Shown here piece after piece: positions 12,271-24,800 of a DNA stretch of 33,003 bases. How positions within the stretch are numbered: the first letter of the stretch is position 1; every line of letters starts with the position of its first letter. The position numbers were made by a program, and so were the translations under genes. The DNA is from Collodictyon triciliatum (lineage: Eukaryota > CRuMs), in contig JBHJMP010000903.1 of the NCBI GenBank assembly GCA_043381765.1, forward strand, positions 1 through 33,003. The letters run 5' to 3'. A model generated the notes under the pieces. The model was not told the DNA's origin. It worked only from the letters and a program-made list of their open reading frames with translations, and searched no databases.

Positions 12271-13223
12271 TCACGGCTTTATCTTTTTGGACTTTGGCGA
12301 TGGAGAGGTAACCTCCACTGAATCTAGCTGACCAGAACGTGTGCGCAGCTTTCTCTTTTCTGGAAAGAAATAACATAATCAGCATATGCTAAATTAATCT
12401 GGAAATAATAAAGGAGATAAAATGTAAAAACTAAAAGAGAAAATAAATAATGCAACTTTATAATTCGATTCAATCAGCGCGAAAAACAAAGCATAGGCCA
12501 GATTACCTTCGGAGTCGTCCAGCTCGGAGCTTCGAGCGAGACTCTTTGTTGTGTTGGATGGGGACTTTGGATCTTCAGGTTTCTTCGGGGCTGTTTGGGG
12601 TGATTTCATGCCACCTAGGTAATCTACGCCTCAGTTTTCTTTTCTTGTCATTTACGATTTTCTCTATTCCATTTGATATAGTAATATAATTTTGGCGTAT
12701 ATCAAGGTTCAGATGAGTCAGGCTATATATTAACGAGGCTGGAAGAAATCACAATTCTCTCACCCGTCACTTTACTTCCTTCAAATGGCTTCTTGATATC
12801 CTCAGGGAGCTCAAAGTCAACCGGGTCTAGGTCCTTGACTATGTTCTTGAAAGATAGACCAAATGATGTAATAATCATAACAACCATAATAATCATAATC
12901 ATACTCATAATAATTATAATAATACTGATAATAATAAGTATAATAACTATAATTATAATAATACTGACAATAATAATATTTATAATAAGTATTATTATCA
13001 AGTCATAGTCAAGATATGAAAAATGTTTGCTGTATAAACGAATGAATGAATTCTATTAGTATTATTGTATGAGAAGAAAGGGTACGTACAGAGAAGATAT
13101 TGTCCATGTCGTAGAGAGTGCGAAGGTATCTATCGATTTCTGCCGTGTCCAAGCGCAAGCCTGACTTTTTGTACACTGCCTCCGATATACTCAGTAGCCC
13201 AAAGGCGTAGTTGGGTGGATCGA
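12271..13223 (-). CDS. Unknown protein, C-terminal part only (four exons, 5' end lost in gap)
   Basis: Exons in transcript order are 13223(gap)-13090, 12845-12764, 12614-12507 and 12359-12271, ending in TGA at 12273-12271. The phases agree (0, 1, 1). The first visible exon reads DPPNYAFGLLSISEAVYKK and then LDTAEIDRYLRTLYDMDNIF. It continues into NIVKDLDPVDFELPEDIKKP. The last two exons are polar and rich in Ser, Pro, Lys and Asp, finishing with SPSPKSKKIKP, which looks like a disordered basic tail with a possible nuclear localisation signal. About 137 residues are visible. I do not recognise the family. The donor at 12763 could instead lie a few bases upstream with the same phase. Confidence 0.55.
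12866..13000. repeat. ATA/ATC-type imperfect trinucleotide tract in an intron
   Basis: Degenerate AATAAT, ATAATC and ATTATA units fill most of the intron at 12846-13089 of the unknown minus-strand gene and give Ile-rich shadow frames on both strands. Confidence 0.85.
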
Positions 13224-14158
13224 NNNNNNNNNNNNNNNNNNNNNNNNNNNNNNNNNNNNNNNNNNNNNNNNNNNNNNNNNNNNNNNNNNNNNNNNNNNNN
13301 NNNNNNNNNNNNNNNNNNNNNNNNNNNNNNNNNNNNNNNNNNNNNNNNNNNNNNNNNNNNNNNNNNNNNNNNNNNNNNNNNNNNNNNNNNNNNNNNNNNN
13401 NNNNNNNNNNNNNNNNNNNNNNNNNNNNNNNNNNNNNNNNNNNNNNNNNNNNNNNNNNNNNNNNNNNNNNNNNNNNNNNNNNNNNNNNNNNNNNNNNNNN
13501 NNNNNNNNNNNNNNNNNNNNNNNNNNNNNNNNNNNNNNNNNNNNNNNNNNNNNNNNNNNNNNNNNNNNNNNNNNNNNNNNNNNNNNNNNNNNNNNNNNNN
13601 NNNNNNNNNNNNNNNNNNNNNNNNNNNNNNNNNNNNNNNNNNNNNNNNNNNNNNNNNNNNNNNNNNNNNNNNNNNNNNNNNNNNNNNNNNNNNNNNNNNN
13701 NNNNNNNNNNNNNNNNNNNNNNNNNNNNNNNNNNNNNNNNNNNNNNNNNNNNNNNNNNNNNNNNNNNNNNNNNNNNNNNNNNNNNNNNNNNNNNNNNNNN
13801 NNNNNNNNNNNNNNNNNNNNNNNNNNNNNNNNNNNNNNNNNNNNNNNNNNNNNNNNNNNNNNNNNNNNNNNNNNNNNNNNNNNNNNNNNNNNNNNNNNNN
13901 NNNNNNNNNNNNNNNNNNNNNNNNNNNNNNNNNNNNNNNNNNNNNNNNNNNNNNNNNNNNNNNNNNNNNNNNNNNNNNNNNNNNNNNNNNNNNNNNNNNN
14001 NNNNNNNNNNNNNNNNNNNNNNNNNNNNNNNNNNNNNNNNNNNNNNNNNNNNNNNNNNNNNNNNNNNNNNNNNNNNNNNNNNNNNNNNNNNNNNNNNNNN
14101 NNNNNNNNNNNNNNNNNNNNNNNNNNNNNNNNNNNNNNNNNNNNNNNNNNNNNNNNNN
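13224..14158. other. Assembly gap (N run)
   Basis: 935 undetermined bases remove the 5' part of the minus-strand gene ending at 12271. The gap abuts a T-rich minisatellite on its right side. Confidence 1.
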
Positions 14159-14452
14159 TTTATTTTATTATATTTCACTTTACTTTGATTTTCATTTTAT
14201 TTCATTTTATTTTGCTTTATTTCACTTTACTTTGATTTTTATTTTATTTTATTTTATTTTATTTCACTTTACTTTGATTTTATTTTATTTCACTTTACTT
14301 TGATTTTATTTTATTTCACTTTAATTTATTTCCCTTTATTTTATTTTATTTCACTTTAATTTGATTTTTATTTTATTTTACTTACCTTTGATTTTCATTT
14401 CATTTCATTTTATTTTGCTTTATTTCACTTTACTTTTATTTTATTTTATTTG
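14159..14452. repeat. T-rich minisatellite (TTTTATTTCACTTTACTTTG units)
   Basis: About 290 bases repeat variants of TTTTATTTCACTTTACTTTG separated by TTTTATTTTATTT spacers. The array probably extends into the adjoining gap and may have caused it. Confidence 0.9.
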
Positions 14453-15023
14453 AAAGCGTTCTCCTGTAAACACCTAGTCATGACTTTTTGTTTAAGCAAA
14501 GTCAAAATATATTCACCCATCGAAATATATCGAATGATAAAAAAGAATAAGAAAAAAAAAATGATCGATACGACAAACATCTAGGGTTCAGCAGGTTCGT
14601 CTCAAGGGAGGTTCGAGCGACCGCTTTCAACGGGTTCACGTAGATTCAGAGGGGTGACCTTTTTTCTTACTACTGACAATACCCAAAGCAACTTGAATCA
14701 TAAAATTAATAGATAGTTGATTGGATGGCTAATTAAGGACTCAGTTATCATCTCATGGGGCCTTTATTTCTATATTTCTTTCTAGGAAATATCATTGTCG
14801 TCTCTTCGAAACCAACCCAATATATACAAAGACTTCCTTCAAGCTCCATCAGTAATAATTACCGATTCTAGATCGCCGATTTTTTTCTTATCCAAATAAA
14901 ATGATATGCCTGTCAATTACAGCGTTTAAATAGAAAATATTCATAACTACAAGTATTTTTTTTTGAAGTTTGTCTAAGACTTCATAATTTGTTATTTACT
15001 GCATAATTTCTACAGAGTAGAGA
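14453..15023. other. Intergenic region
   Basis: This AT-rich stretch upstream of the six-exon helical gene holds no exon I can support. Confidence 0.6.
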
Positions 15024-16612
15024 ATGGTTAGTAAGAAATCAGACCTCCAGGCTCAGTTCAGTAAGATTTTTAAGGAACCTCTTATTCGTTTTTATTTTTC
15101 AAGTTGATTCTCACAAACATATAGTATACATTCCCGAGCAACATGACACGTATTTTCTAGTTCATGCTGTTTTTTTATTTAATATATTTCCTAATGTAAA
15201 AGAGTAGGGACGGGCACTCTCAAAGTGATGGGTTTTTAGAGAAAGATTTAGAAGAGAAGGCACAGAAAATAAGCAATATCGAGAAAAAGTTTTTCTTTTT
15301 CCATTATCTGAAGTTTATTTCCCCGAGCCACTCTAATTTTCGTTGGTCTCTGGCGTTACTTTACTTGATTGCATTAATATAGATTTACACGTCTAATCAA
15401 TTATTCTCAAAAAGGCTCTTGTTCAGCTCTAAAGACTCAAAAGAGCGCGCAAGAACAACTCGTTTTTTGTTTGAGAGACACGGAAAGAATCTTGAACATC
15501 ATAGATTGATACGCACAGTGAGGATATCATATTATTTTTGTCTAGGAAACAAAAACCTGAAGCATAATGGAAATGATGTTTATACATATTTTTAAAGTTA
15601 GTAGAATGCGTCATAATTTTCTTTGTGAATTAGATGGTCAGGAATTTACTGGAAGAAAAAGAGAAACACTTTAGAAAACAAATGATGGATGAGTATCTAC
15701 CTCAGTTAGATAAAGAACTGGCTAAGCTAAAGGTTTTTTCCTCCCAATACCAAAACACTTCATTTCTTTTGGTCGTTCATGTGACAGGATAATCAGAGCG
15801 ACTGTACTATTAGTTATTCATTATATTTCATCCTTTCTTTTTTTTTTCTTCTAGTTTTCGGTACTTGCTCTCACCTTAGTGTACTTTTTAGTCTACCACA
15901 GATGCGTTTTCCTCCAGGACGCAAGAAGTGCTGTACCGCAGTTGGAAAAAGAGTCTTGATCGGCGTATTCACGTTGAAATCGAAAAGAAAAAGATTAATG
16001 AGTGGTCCACAGAGAGCGTAAGTGCAAACTCATGCAATATAAGTGTACTATCCGCATCCGCAGTCAGACATTTTTTTTTTTGTTCAAACCTGTGATGATT
16101 AACCTAAGAAACCATGATTTTCTCGCCGCCGCCAAAAGCTGACCATCGAAGCAGAGCGTCGATTGCTTGAAGACCGCGAAAGAGAAAGGAGAAAGTCAAG
16201 AGAGTCAGAAACAAAGCCATACTTTGCCATCTTCCGCCAGCAAATACAAGATCGATTTGAGCATTTATCTGCGTCGTCGTCTCCACCGCGAATATCCCCA
16301 TCTCATTTATTTATTCCAACCACCCAAAACCCAAACGCTCCAAGTAGCGTATCGAGAAGCAATTCAACGTCTTTCCGTTCCTCCAGTAACCCACTGCAAA
16401 GCGGACGCATGGCTACTCCTCCTGCAGATTTCACTTTGTCCGACAAAGCTGCTCAACCCCGGCTTGTTTCGTCTGCAGGCCCGCGGTCAAGGAAGATGGT
16501 TGACTCTCACCGAGAAAGCATCATAGACGCATCAAAAAACAATTTGGGACTGGGCCAAAAACCAGAGTCAGCTCGAAGTTCATCACGGGGCGGTTTGCAG
16601 AATCATTCGTAG
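15024..16612 (+). CDS. Charged helical (coiled-coil) protein, six exons, function unknown
   Basis: Exons 15024-15060, 15240-15288, 15427-15517, 15634-15732, 15892-16017 and 16139-16612 join in phase (1, 2, 0, 0, 0) to 291 residues ending in TAG. Residues 1 to about 190 are strongly charged and helical, for example EDLEEKAQKISNIEK-type segments, FERHGKNLEHHRLIRT, NLLEEKEKHFRKQMMDEYL and LTIEAERRLLEDRERERRK. The remaining 100 or so residues are Ser/Pro/Arg-rich and probably disordered. I do not recognise a family. Charged, mostly helical proteins of this sort are common in axonemes and cytoskeleton, and a dynein gene lies 5 kb away, but that is only context. The last three exons are the best supported; the two smallest 5' exons are chosen mainly by phase agreement. 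Confidence 0.6.
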
Positions 16613-16619
16613 TCTAGTC

Positions 16620-16745
16620 AAAAACAAACAAACAAACAAACAAACAAACAAACCAACCAAACAAACAAACAAACAAACAAACAAACAAACAAACAAACAA
16701 ACAAACAAACAAACAAACAAACAAACAAACGAACAAACAAACAAC
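16620..16745. repeat. AAAC tetranucleotide microsatellite
   Basis: About 30 AAAC units with two single-base variants begin a few bases after the stop codon of the helical gene. Confidence 0.96.
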
Positions 16746-17300
16746 GAGATGCACTCTGAGTCTGGTATGCAAAGCGGGCTCCATCCTACATGTGCAAGAA
16801 CTCCTGTATATAAATAATCAACTGATGTGATAACAAAGTCTGTTTCTTCGTATCGTGATTAGTAGATACATTGGAGAATACATCTCATTCGACATGATAA
16901 TCGAGTTCTCATGCAAGCGCTTTTCTTTCTTTTTCATTTTATTGTTGACAGGCTTGTGTCTCGAATGGCCGCTGATAAAGCACATAATCATACTCGTTTT
17001 TACACCGCATTGGTAATGTATTCTGTTTCGCACTGGTTTTTTTTAATAGGCTGTGTGAATAAACGCAATAGAACCGCACCCACAGCAACCGAGAAGGGCC
17101 GATCCAACTTGCTCCAAAAACATAAAAGAATACAGTGATATCAGCACACACCCCTGGAAAAGAGACTGTCAGTTACCCAAGCAGGTAAGTTTGTGGCTAT
17201 TGCGACGACCTAACGAAAGAAAAGGAATTATTAAAAAAAGAAAAGAAAAGAGAAAGGAACAACAACTTTGTTGAAAACACCCGACCAACAAGTAGCGTCC
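16746..17300. other. Upstream region of the single-propeller gene
   Basis: I see no protein-coding exon here. A donor-like CAGGTAAGT at 17182-17190, upstream of the start codon, could mark an intron in the 5' untranslated region. Confidence 0.5.
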
Positions 17301-19074
17301 ATGCAAACGATTCCACGATGCAAAACTCACCCTGGACGAAGGTTTCTGCATCGTCTCCTTGTGTCTATCATGGTGCTCGTCCAGACAGCTCCTTATATTT
17401 GCTCAGCCGCCCAGTCAATCTCCCAAAAACCACTGCAATGGCACACACCGGACATAAACCGCGTTCGTTTGCAGACAGTTTGGAACGGATTGACCGGCTC
17501 CTCGGTCTCCATCTATAACGGATATGCTTTGGTTGCAAGTCCAGGCTCACCTGACTCAGTTACTGGTGGGTCTGTCCATCTGTACGAGATTCCAAGCACA
17601 AAAGCACCTGCTTATGGTTCTCTCTGGCTATATACAAGCAAATACTTTCAACCAAATGCAATTTCAAACTTCTTTGGCTCTTCTGTGAAGTTGGTTCCCT
17701 CCTCTAAGATGGTTGCCATCGTGGGTGCGCCAAGCGGTATCCCTGAAGGTACGATGTCAAAGACAGGGTTCGTCGCATATCTAAGAGACCCAAAGATTGT
17801 CTTTGAGTTTATTACGATGCCTATGTCCAGCCCGGCGAAAGGAGAAAAAACTGGGTGCTTAGTTGGCGCATCAACCAAGTTGATAGGTTATGTATCTTGT
17901 GGAATAAATGCGGTGACACTTGTTCGTGTCAATTACCTTACAAGCTCTGGGGAGTATTCACCTCCAGGTAGAGTCATTAAAAAGGTGAGATATCCTCTGC
18001 ATTACGGATCTTTCAAATCTTTTTCCATGAGTGAATCTCACTACGTTATCGGTACCAGCGATACATGGATGGTGATAGTAGGGGCATATAATCTAACAAC
18101 CTCAAAGGTGGACGTAGTCTCGTCGGTTTTGGAATGGCCCAGCGTATTATCAGACCAGCCCAACACTAAGAACTCTTCATATTTCGGTCATTCCGTATCA
18201 GTAACAGAGGATTTCATCGCTGTCGGAGCACCTGGCTACAACCAAAAATCAGGGTTGGTTATCTTGTATGATGTACACACACTTGATTTCACTAAGATAA
18301 TATATCCACCGTCATTTGAAGCGCGCCGTTTCTTTGGCGTCTCAGTCTCCATGGAAGGCCCATTTATTGGGATTGGAGGGTCAGGGTGCGGATTTATGTT
18401 TGAAATGTGTTTGCCTGGGAGAGCATTTGTGTACCACACAAACGGAACTATACTTGCCACCTTTAAACCTAATGACGGAATGACCGGAGACAACTATGGT
18501 ATATCTGTTGATATCACATACAACTTTTTTATTGTCGGAGCAGACCGGTTCTACGCAGACCGAAGCGGTCTCGCATATATATACCCATCAAATCTTACCT
18601 CCTGGGATGGAATATATATTCCAACAGTCCCTACTAATTCAGCATCAAAGTCGGCAAGAAGGACACACTCTGTTAGTCCGTCGAAAACCCAACAACCTTA
18701 CTCCATGGAGATGTATCAGAAAGGTGCTTTTCTTTTGGTTTATTTTTCTTCTTTAATCTGCCTTCGTTTTCTTCGGTTTGTGAAAAAATCGAAGTATTTA
18801 TAAGATGAATGTATAATCTAGAAATCAGTTCGCACAATAACCTCCAAATGTATTATTATGACCTTCTCTGATGCAAATTTCTTTTTTCATTTGTCTTTTA
18901 TGACATATCACAGAGGGAGAAGGAGGTAGCATGGCCCCAATCATCACAGGTGTATGTGCTGGTATTTTTGTCATCATATTATGTATTTTTGCTTGGGTGA
19001 GGAGAAAAAGAGTGATGAACAAGGTTAGCTCGTATGAGATACAACAGAAAGATACGCAAATAAAGTTAAAATGA
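17301..19074 (+). CDS. Type I membrane FG-GAP beta-propeller protein (two exons)
   Basis: Exons 17301-18723 and 18914-19074 join across a phase-1 intron to give 527 residues. The ATG at 17301 is the first in frame and is followed by a signal peptide (HRLLVSIMVLVQTAPYICSA). The ectodomain has seven FG-GAP-like repeats, for example GSSVSIYNGYALVASPGS, YFGHSVSVTEDFIAVGAPG, FFGVSVSMEGPFIGIGG and NYGISVDITYNFFIVGAD. This fits one seven-bladed propeller, with repeats 3 and 4 the most degenerate. A short SASKSARRTHSVSPSKTQ hinge precedes the intron. Exon 2 supplies the transmembrane helix (PIITGVCAGIFVIILCIFAW, about residues 483-502), an RRKR stop-transfer and a short cytosolic tail. Several Asn-X-Ser/Thr sites fit extracellular exposure. 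An AATAAA at 19075-19080 follows the stop at once. It is a clear relative of the three-propeller gene at 6346-10887; the likely role is cell-surface recognition or adhesion, ligand unknown. Confidence 0.83.
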
Positions 19075-19080
19075 AATAAA
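19075..19080 (+). terminator. Polyadenylation hexamer AATAAA
   Basis: AATAAA directly abuts the TGA of the type I propeller gene. It is a canonical hexamer in the expected place, but its use is not shown by the sequence alone. Confidence 0.6.
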
Positions 19081-20000
19081 GTTTGAACCAACTACCCCGC
19101 ATTTCGCCTTGCAGAAAACTCTTCTCAAATCAATACAACATGACGAGAGAGCGCATCAGAACTGATATCTATCTAAATGGTAGCATACATAGTAAAAGCA
19201 AGTCTGTAATTCAATCTCACCCATAGTATCCTGCCTTACTTACTCCGCACTACTTTGACACTTCGTTATGCGCATTGGCTCACTCGCCTGCTCTTCATCG
19301 CTCCCCAAAGCATCATCCTTATTTCACACCTACGACTGCAGCGCCCTTCCGCAGAGAAAGCAAACGGTTTCTTCTGGAGATAAATTACTATATGTATCAA
19401 TGTATATTTAATGTTCAGTAAAAGAATCCCGAATTGGATATCACCGTTGGTCTTTGTCTTGTGAGGCACAAACAATTACTGAGCAGATAACTTGGCCAAG
19501 GAAGGCTGCGCTTTGACGGCCCGTGGGAGTGTGTAGAGAAGCGAAGGGAGAGGGAGAGAAGGAGGGAGAAGGAGAGAGTCGGCTCTTTGGGACGGCGTTG
19601 CATATATGTTGTGGAAGAGGCGCCGCTTTTGTTTTGTTTTGTTTTGTTTTGTTTTGTTTTGTTTTGTTTTGTTTTGTTCTTTTGTTCTTTTGTTCTTTTG
19701 TTCTTTTGTTCTTTTGTTCTTTTGTTCTCTTTTCTTCTTTTGTTCTCTTTTGTTCTTTTGTTCTCTTTTGTTCTTTTGTTCTCTTTTGTTCTTTTGTTCT
19801 CTTTTGTTTTCTTTTGTTTTCTTTTGTTTTCTTTTGTGTTCTTTTGTTTTCTTTTGTTTTGTTTTCTTTTGTTTTGTTTTCTTTTGTTTTCTTTTGTTTT
19901 CTTTTGTTCTCTTTTGTTCTCTTTTGTTCTCTTTTGTTCTCTTTTGTTCTCTTTTGTTCTCTTTTGTTTTGTTCTTTTGTTCTTTTGTTCTCTTGTTCTG

Positions 20001-20031
<31 letters not shown>

Positions 20032-20169
20032 GTTTTTTGTTTTTTGTTTTTTGTTTTTTGTTTTTTGTTTTTTCTTTTTTGTTTTTTGTTTTTTGTTCTT
20101 TGCTTGCACGGATGGCCGCTCTAACCTGCACGTTTGTGTGCGTCTGTACCGAACAACACCATTCTGTAG
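19081..20169. other. Intergenic region dominated by a GTTTT/GTTCTTTT satellite
   Basis: The first half is unremarkable. Bases 19629-20098 are simple repeats, and the final 70 bases lead into the next start codon. No exon is supported. Confidence 0.7.
19629..20098. repeat. Layered TTTTG / TTCTTTTG / TTTTTTG satellite
   Basis: The 470-base tract contains nested blocks. It starts with about ten GTTTT units, then GTTCTTTT octamers, then GTTCTCTTTT and GTTTTCTTTT decamers, another GTTTT block, and finally GTTTTTT heptamers. Both strands give low-complexity frames (Cys/Phe/Ser-Val on plus, Lys/Thr/Glu/Asn on minus), so the long reading frames there are artefacts. Confidence 0.95.
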
Positions 20170-21173
<1,004 letters not shown>

Positions 21174-21828
21174 GTCGGCTTCCCAAAAGAAAAGAACAGA
21201 AAGGAGAAAAAGAAAGAAAAAGAACCTCCCCAGTGGCACTTGTTGTGTGGTTTGTGACTTTCTTTGTTTTTCTTAATGAAATGGGACTTTTGTTAAGGTA
21301 GCATAAGCAATTTGCTAGCAATTTGATGTACCTCTGAGATTGTTTAACATCATACTAGTGTTTTGTTCACAGAGGCAATCCGATGGTGCTCCTCAAAGAA
21401 TCTTCTAGTGTACATATTGCTGCCGGAATATGCTACGAACTCAAACTCATCCCAATCTCCCTTTCTTCTTTACCCCTGCTTGATATAACTCAACTTTCCC
21501 GTCCTTCGGCATTCTTGTCAGAAGGAAACCCCCATCCAATTCACATCCATAAAGGCAGGCGCGCTTCTGTTCCATTTCTCACCCCTCCCATTTTCATCAC
21601 CGTTTGAACTAGATTACTTTCACGTTGACTCTTTAACAAACTGCTACTGCGCCAATCACATTTCCACTCTGATGGTGACATCCTTGCGATATGCTCTACC
21701 TTTCTATGCTTTTCTGTGCTTTCTGCCGTTTCCTTTGCGCTTTTCTTTTCTTTTTTTTCTTTTACTTATTTTTTATTTGGGCTTTTTGTTCTTGTTTTTG
21801 TTTATTTAATGGACACCACCTCAGCCTC
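21174..21828. other. Convergent intergenic region with an exon-like open stretch
   Basis: Bases 21372-21607 form an open plus-strand stretch beginning after an acceptor-like TTGTTCACAG and ending in TGA. It encodes KESSSVHIAAGICYELKLIP and, near its end, GRRASVPFLTPPIFITV. It could be a last exon, but I could not join it in phase to the upstream gene. A minus-strand AATAAA for DNAI2 lies at 21801-21806. Confidence 0.4.
21801..21806 (-). terminator. Candidate polyadenylation hexamer for DNAI2
   Basis: TTTATT on the plus strand is AATAAA on the minus strand, 23 bases beyond the DNAI2 stop. Confidence 0.5.
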
Positions 21829-24800
21829 TCACTTGAACCTGGTCTGGTGGGAACTCATGGACCGGGCTTCGTCTTCCTCTCCATCGAGCGCCTTGACACT
21901 CGCCCAGAATTCATCCTCCACTTGGCGCAGAATATCATCCGACGCACCGTCCTTCTTCTCGGCCCGCGATGCGAGGGCAGACGCCTTCTGCTTCTCTTTC
22001 ATCTTCATCTCCTTTGCCCGCAACCCGAGGTTCTTTTCCTTCTTGGTTTCTCGGTCGAGCATCTGTCAGCGGCACACAAGATTCGACAGGAGTTTTCAGA
22101 TGATGTCACGATGCTTCAGCGATAGGGAGTAATAGAAAGTAAAGAGTATGACGGATGGGACGTAGTTTTCATGGCGAGGGTTATATCGGCTTTGTTGCGT
22201 GCCTGCGAGATGGACTGCTTCTCGTTGGCTTGGAGCATGTGTAGCCCATCGCAGAGCTCAAGCAGTGTAGTGGAGCCGTCCGACCCTCCCACGGCCACGA
22301 ACCGCCCTTGCTCATGGATACGGATGGATTGCAGCGAGGAGTCTCCCACCTAAATATGCGGTGGTGTATCAGGACTAATGTTTTTTTCTGGGTGATTATA
22401 AATGGGGGGAAAAAAAAAAACAATTAGAAAATGAGGATGAGAAAAAACGACATATATGAAGAAGGCGTAAGTATGCTATTCTTCATGGGCTTGGGTGTGT
22501 ACCTTCATAGTCAGGATTGGGTCGTTTTGCTTATACAGTAAGTCCCAGAAGTCAACGGTTCCGTCTGACTTTGTTGAAAGGAACACGCCTGGTCGAGATG
22601 GGCTCCAGCTTCCAGATGTGATGTAGGACATGTAATACTTTGTCATCATAATGGGGCTTCGCACGTCTTCATTCCAAATCTTTCAGGTATGTCGAGATAG
22701 TGATTGAATCAGGTAAGATGAACTTACTTTTTGATAAAGATTCGAAAAGATTTATAGTTTTCTAACAATAGTGAAAAAAAAATAGATGAATTAAAATATT
22801 GATTCAACACATATATTCTCAAACAAGAATATATGTGCAAAATTATTATCTTTGTTATCATCATCATTTTAAAGTTTTTGAAATCAGTACCCTTGTTGTC
22901 CAGTCACCCGTGGTCATAAAGTACTTCGGGAAGAATGGGTTGCGCTGAAGCGATGTGACTGGCCCATGGTGTCCATGATACTGCACTCCGACTTTTTCAA
23001 CAGGCTTGCTGGCTTTCCGGTTACAGGATATCACCGTACCTTGTTCTGTTCCCACCATGAACTTTGTTGGCTGCGAGTGAGATGAAAGTGAGAACATATT
23101 GAAGGCCAATAAAAAATCATAATAAATATACATTTTTTAAAAAAAGGTATTTGTGATGGAAAATACAAAACATAATTTGAGCTTTCGTGAATGAATCAAG
23201 TCAGGAAACATACCGTTGATGCGTCGTAATCCATTACAATCCCTCCATACTGCTTTCCCTCTGGTTCGGGATTCAATGAAAGCATATCTGAAGGCTCTCC
23301 GAGCTTTCGAATATCCCACCAAAGAACCTGCCCGTCTGTAGACACGGAAAAGCACTCTGTGCCGGTCTTGTTGTTTACCCAAACAACATCATAGATTGGG
23401 TCGCGGTGGCTTTTTTCTATCGAGGATGAATCTACTGGCAAAGACCCTCTTCTGACATCCCAAAAAGCTTTTTTTTCCCCCGACATATATGAATTGGTTA
23501 AGGCAGAGTAGTGCATAAGTTAGGTACAAATGTGAACCCAAACAGGAAATAATGAAAATATGTATATGTATGTATATGTATGTATGAAAATCAATCTACG
23601 AATAATAATAAAAAAAAAAAAAACAAACCAATCAGTCCATTATACGAGCCACCAACCAGAATATTAGAATCTTTTGGATTGTACTCTAAGCAATAAAGGT
23701 GTGATGCAGACTGAATTTCGAGTTCGGGATAGTTTGAGTTTTCCAGATCCCATATATATGAATTGAGTGATGAGCCATCAAACGACTCCTGAAACTGCGT
23801 GAACGAATATGATATCGCGAGTTTCCTTGCTCCGTCTGGATACCAACTCAGAGACGAGGCCACCCTCTTAGTTGGGCATGGGTCCCTGCAAAAGTGCGTA
23901 GTTGGAATTGACTTTTTGAGGGAAAACAAAAAGATGAAAGGTAGAAGAAAAAAAAAAGGGGACGACATGAATCCAAGGACGGCACAGTAAGTATGAATCA
24001 TGATTTTCATGCCATAAAATTTAAAATAAGAGAAAGCGAACTACTGAAGAGAAAAGCACACACTTGAAGACGATGATGGGTTTTGCTGACGGAGGTTCTC
24101 CAGAGTGATCGACTTCAACACCAGAAAAATAATTTTCATAAATATCGATGGCGTAGTTCTGGCGAATAACATCCTCAAGTACAGACCCCAGCGATTTCAC
24201 ACTCTTTGCAAATTCATCGGTCTTTTCGATCTAAACGTCCAAGTAAATATACTATTCAGAATCTACTATATAAGTCCCTTGGAATATAAAAGAACCAAAG
24301 AATGATTCCAAAGGTAAGAAATGTGCTACATGTGAGACCTAAATTAAAAAGTGAGAACAAGTATGCCTTTTTTCTGTGTCGGGTCATTGATTCTGCTTCG
24401 GCCACATCAACATCTTTCGGCCAACCTCCTTCAACATGATTGATGCCGGTGTTGCATTGGACAAAACGTTCTGTATTCATCTGGCACACAAAGGAGTGTA
24501 TAAGAGTGGGTTTAAAAAGGCGCATCTATTTATCTTTTAATGTATTTAGACAAAATGAAGAAAAATCATTCATTCTCAAAATCCTTATGGAAGCTTTATA
24601 ATTATTTCTATCCTCTTTTTTTTTCTCCCTGCGATTATTGTCATTGGTATTATTGTCATTGTTGTTGGCATAAATATATCATTTTCATTATTGTTGTTCA
24701 TCTTAAATGTTGAGGTATTTCACCCGAGCTAAAGTCGAATATAACCGACCGAATCAAAGTATGAGGTTTCAAACTTTGAAATAAAAGGCAAGCGAGGTCA

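Noticed and set aside
12723-13008. Ile-rich frames on both strands
   Set aside because: They come from the ATA/ATC intronic tract. Only 12845-12764 on the minus strand is a supported exon.
17268-17300. Upstream extension of the type I propeller frame to a TTG
   Set aside because: There is no ATG there; the ATG at 17301 directly precedes the signal peptide.
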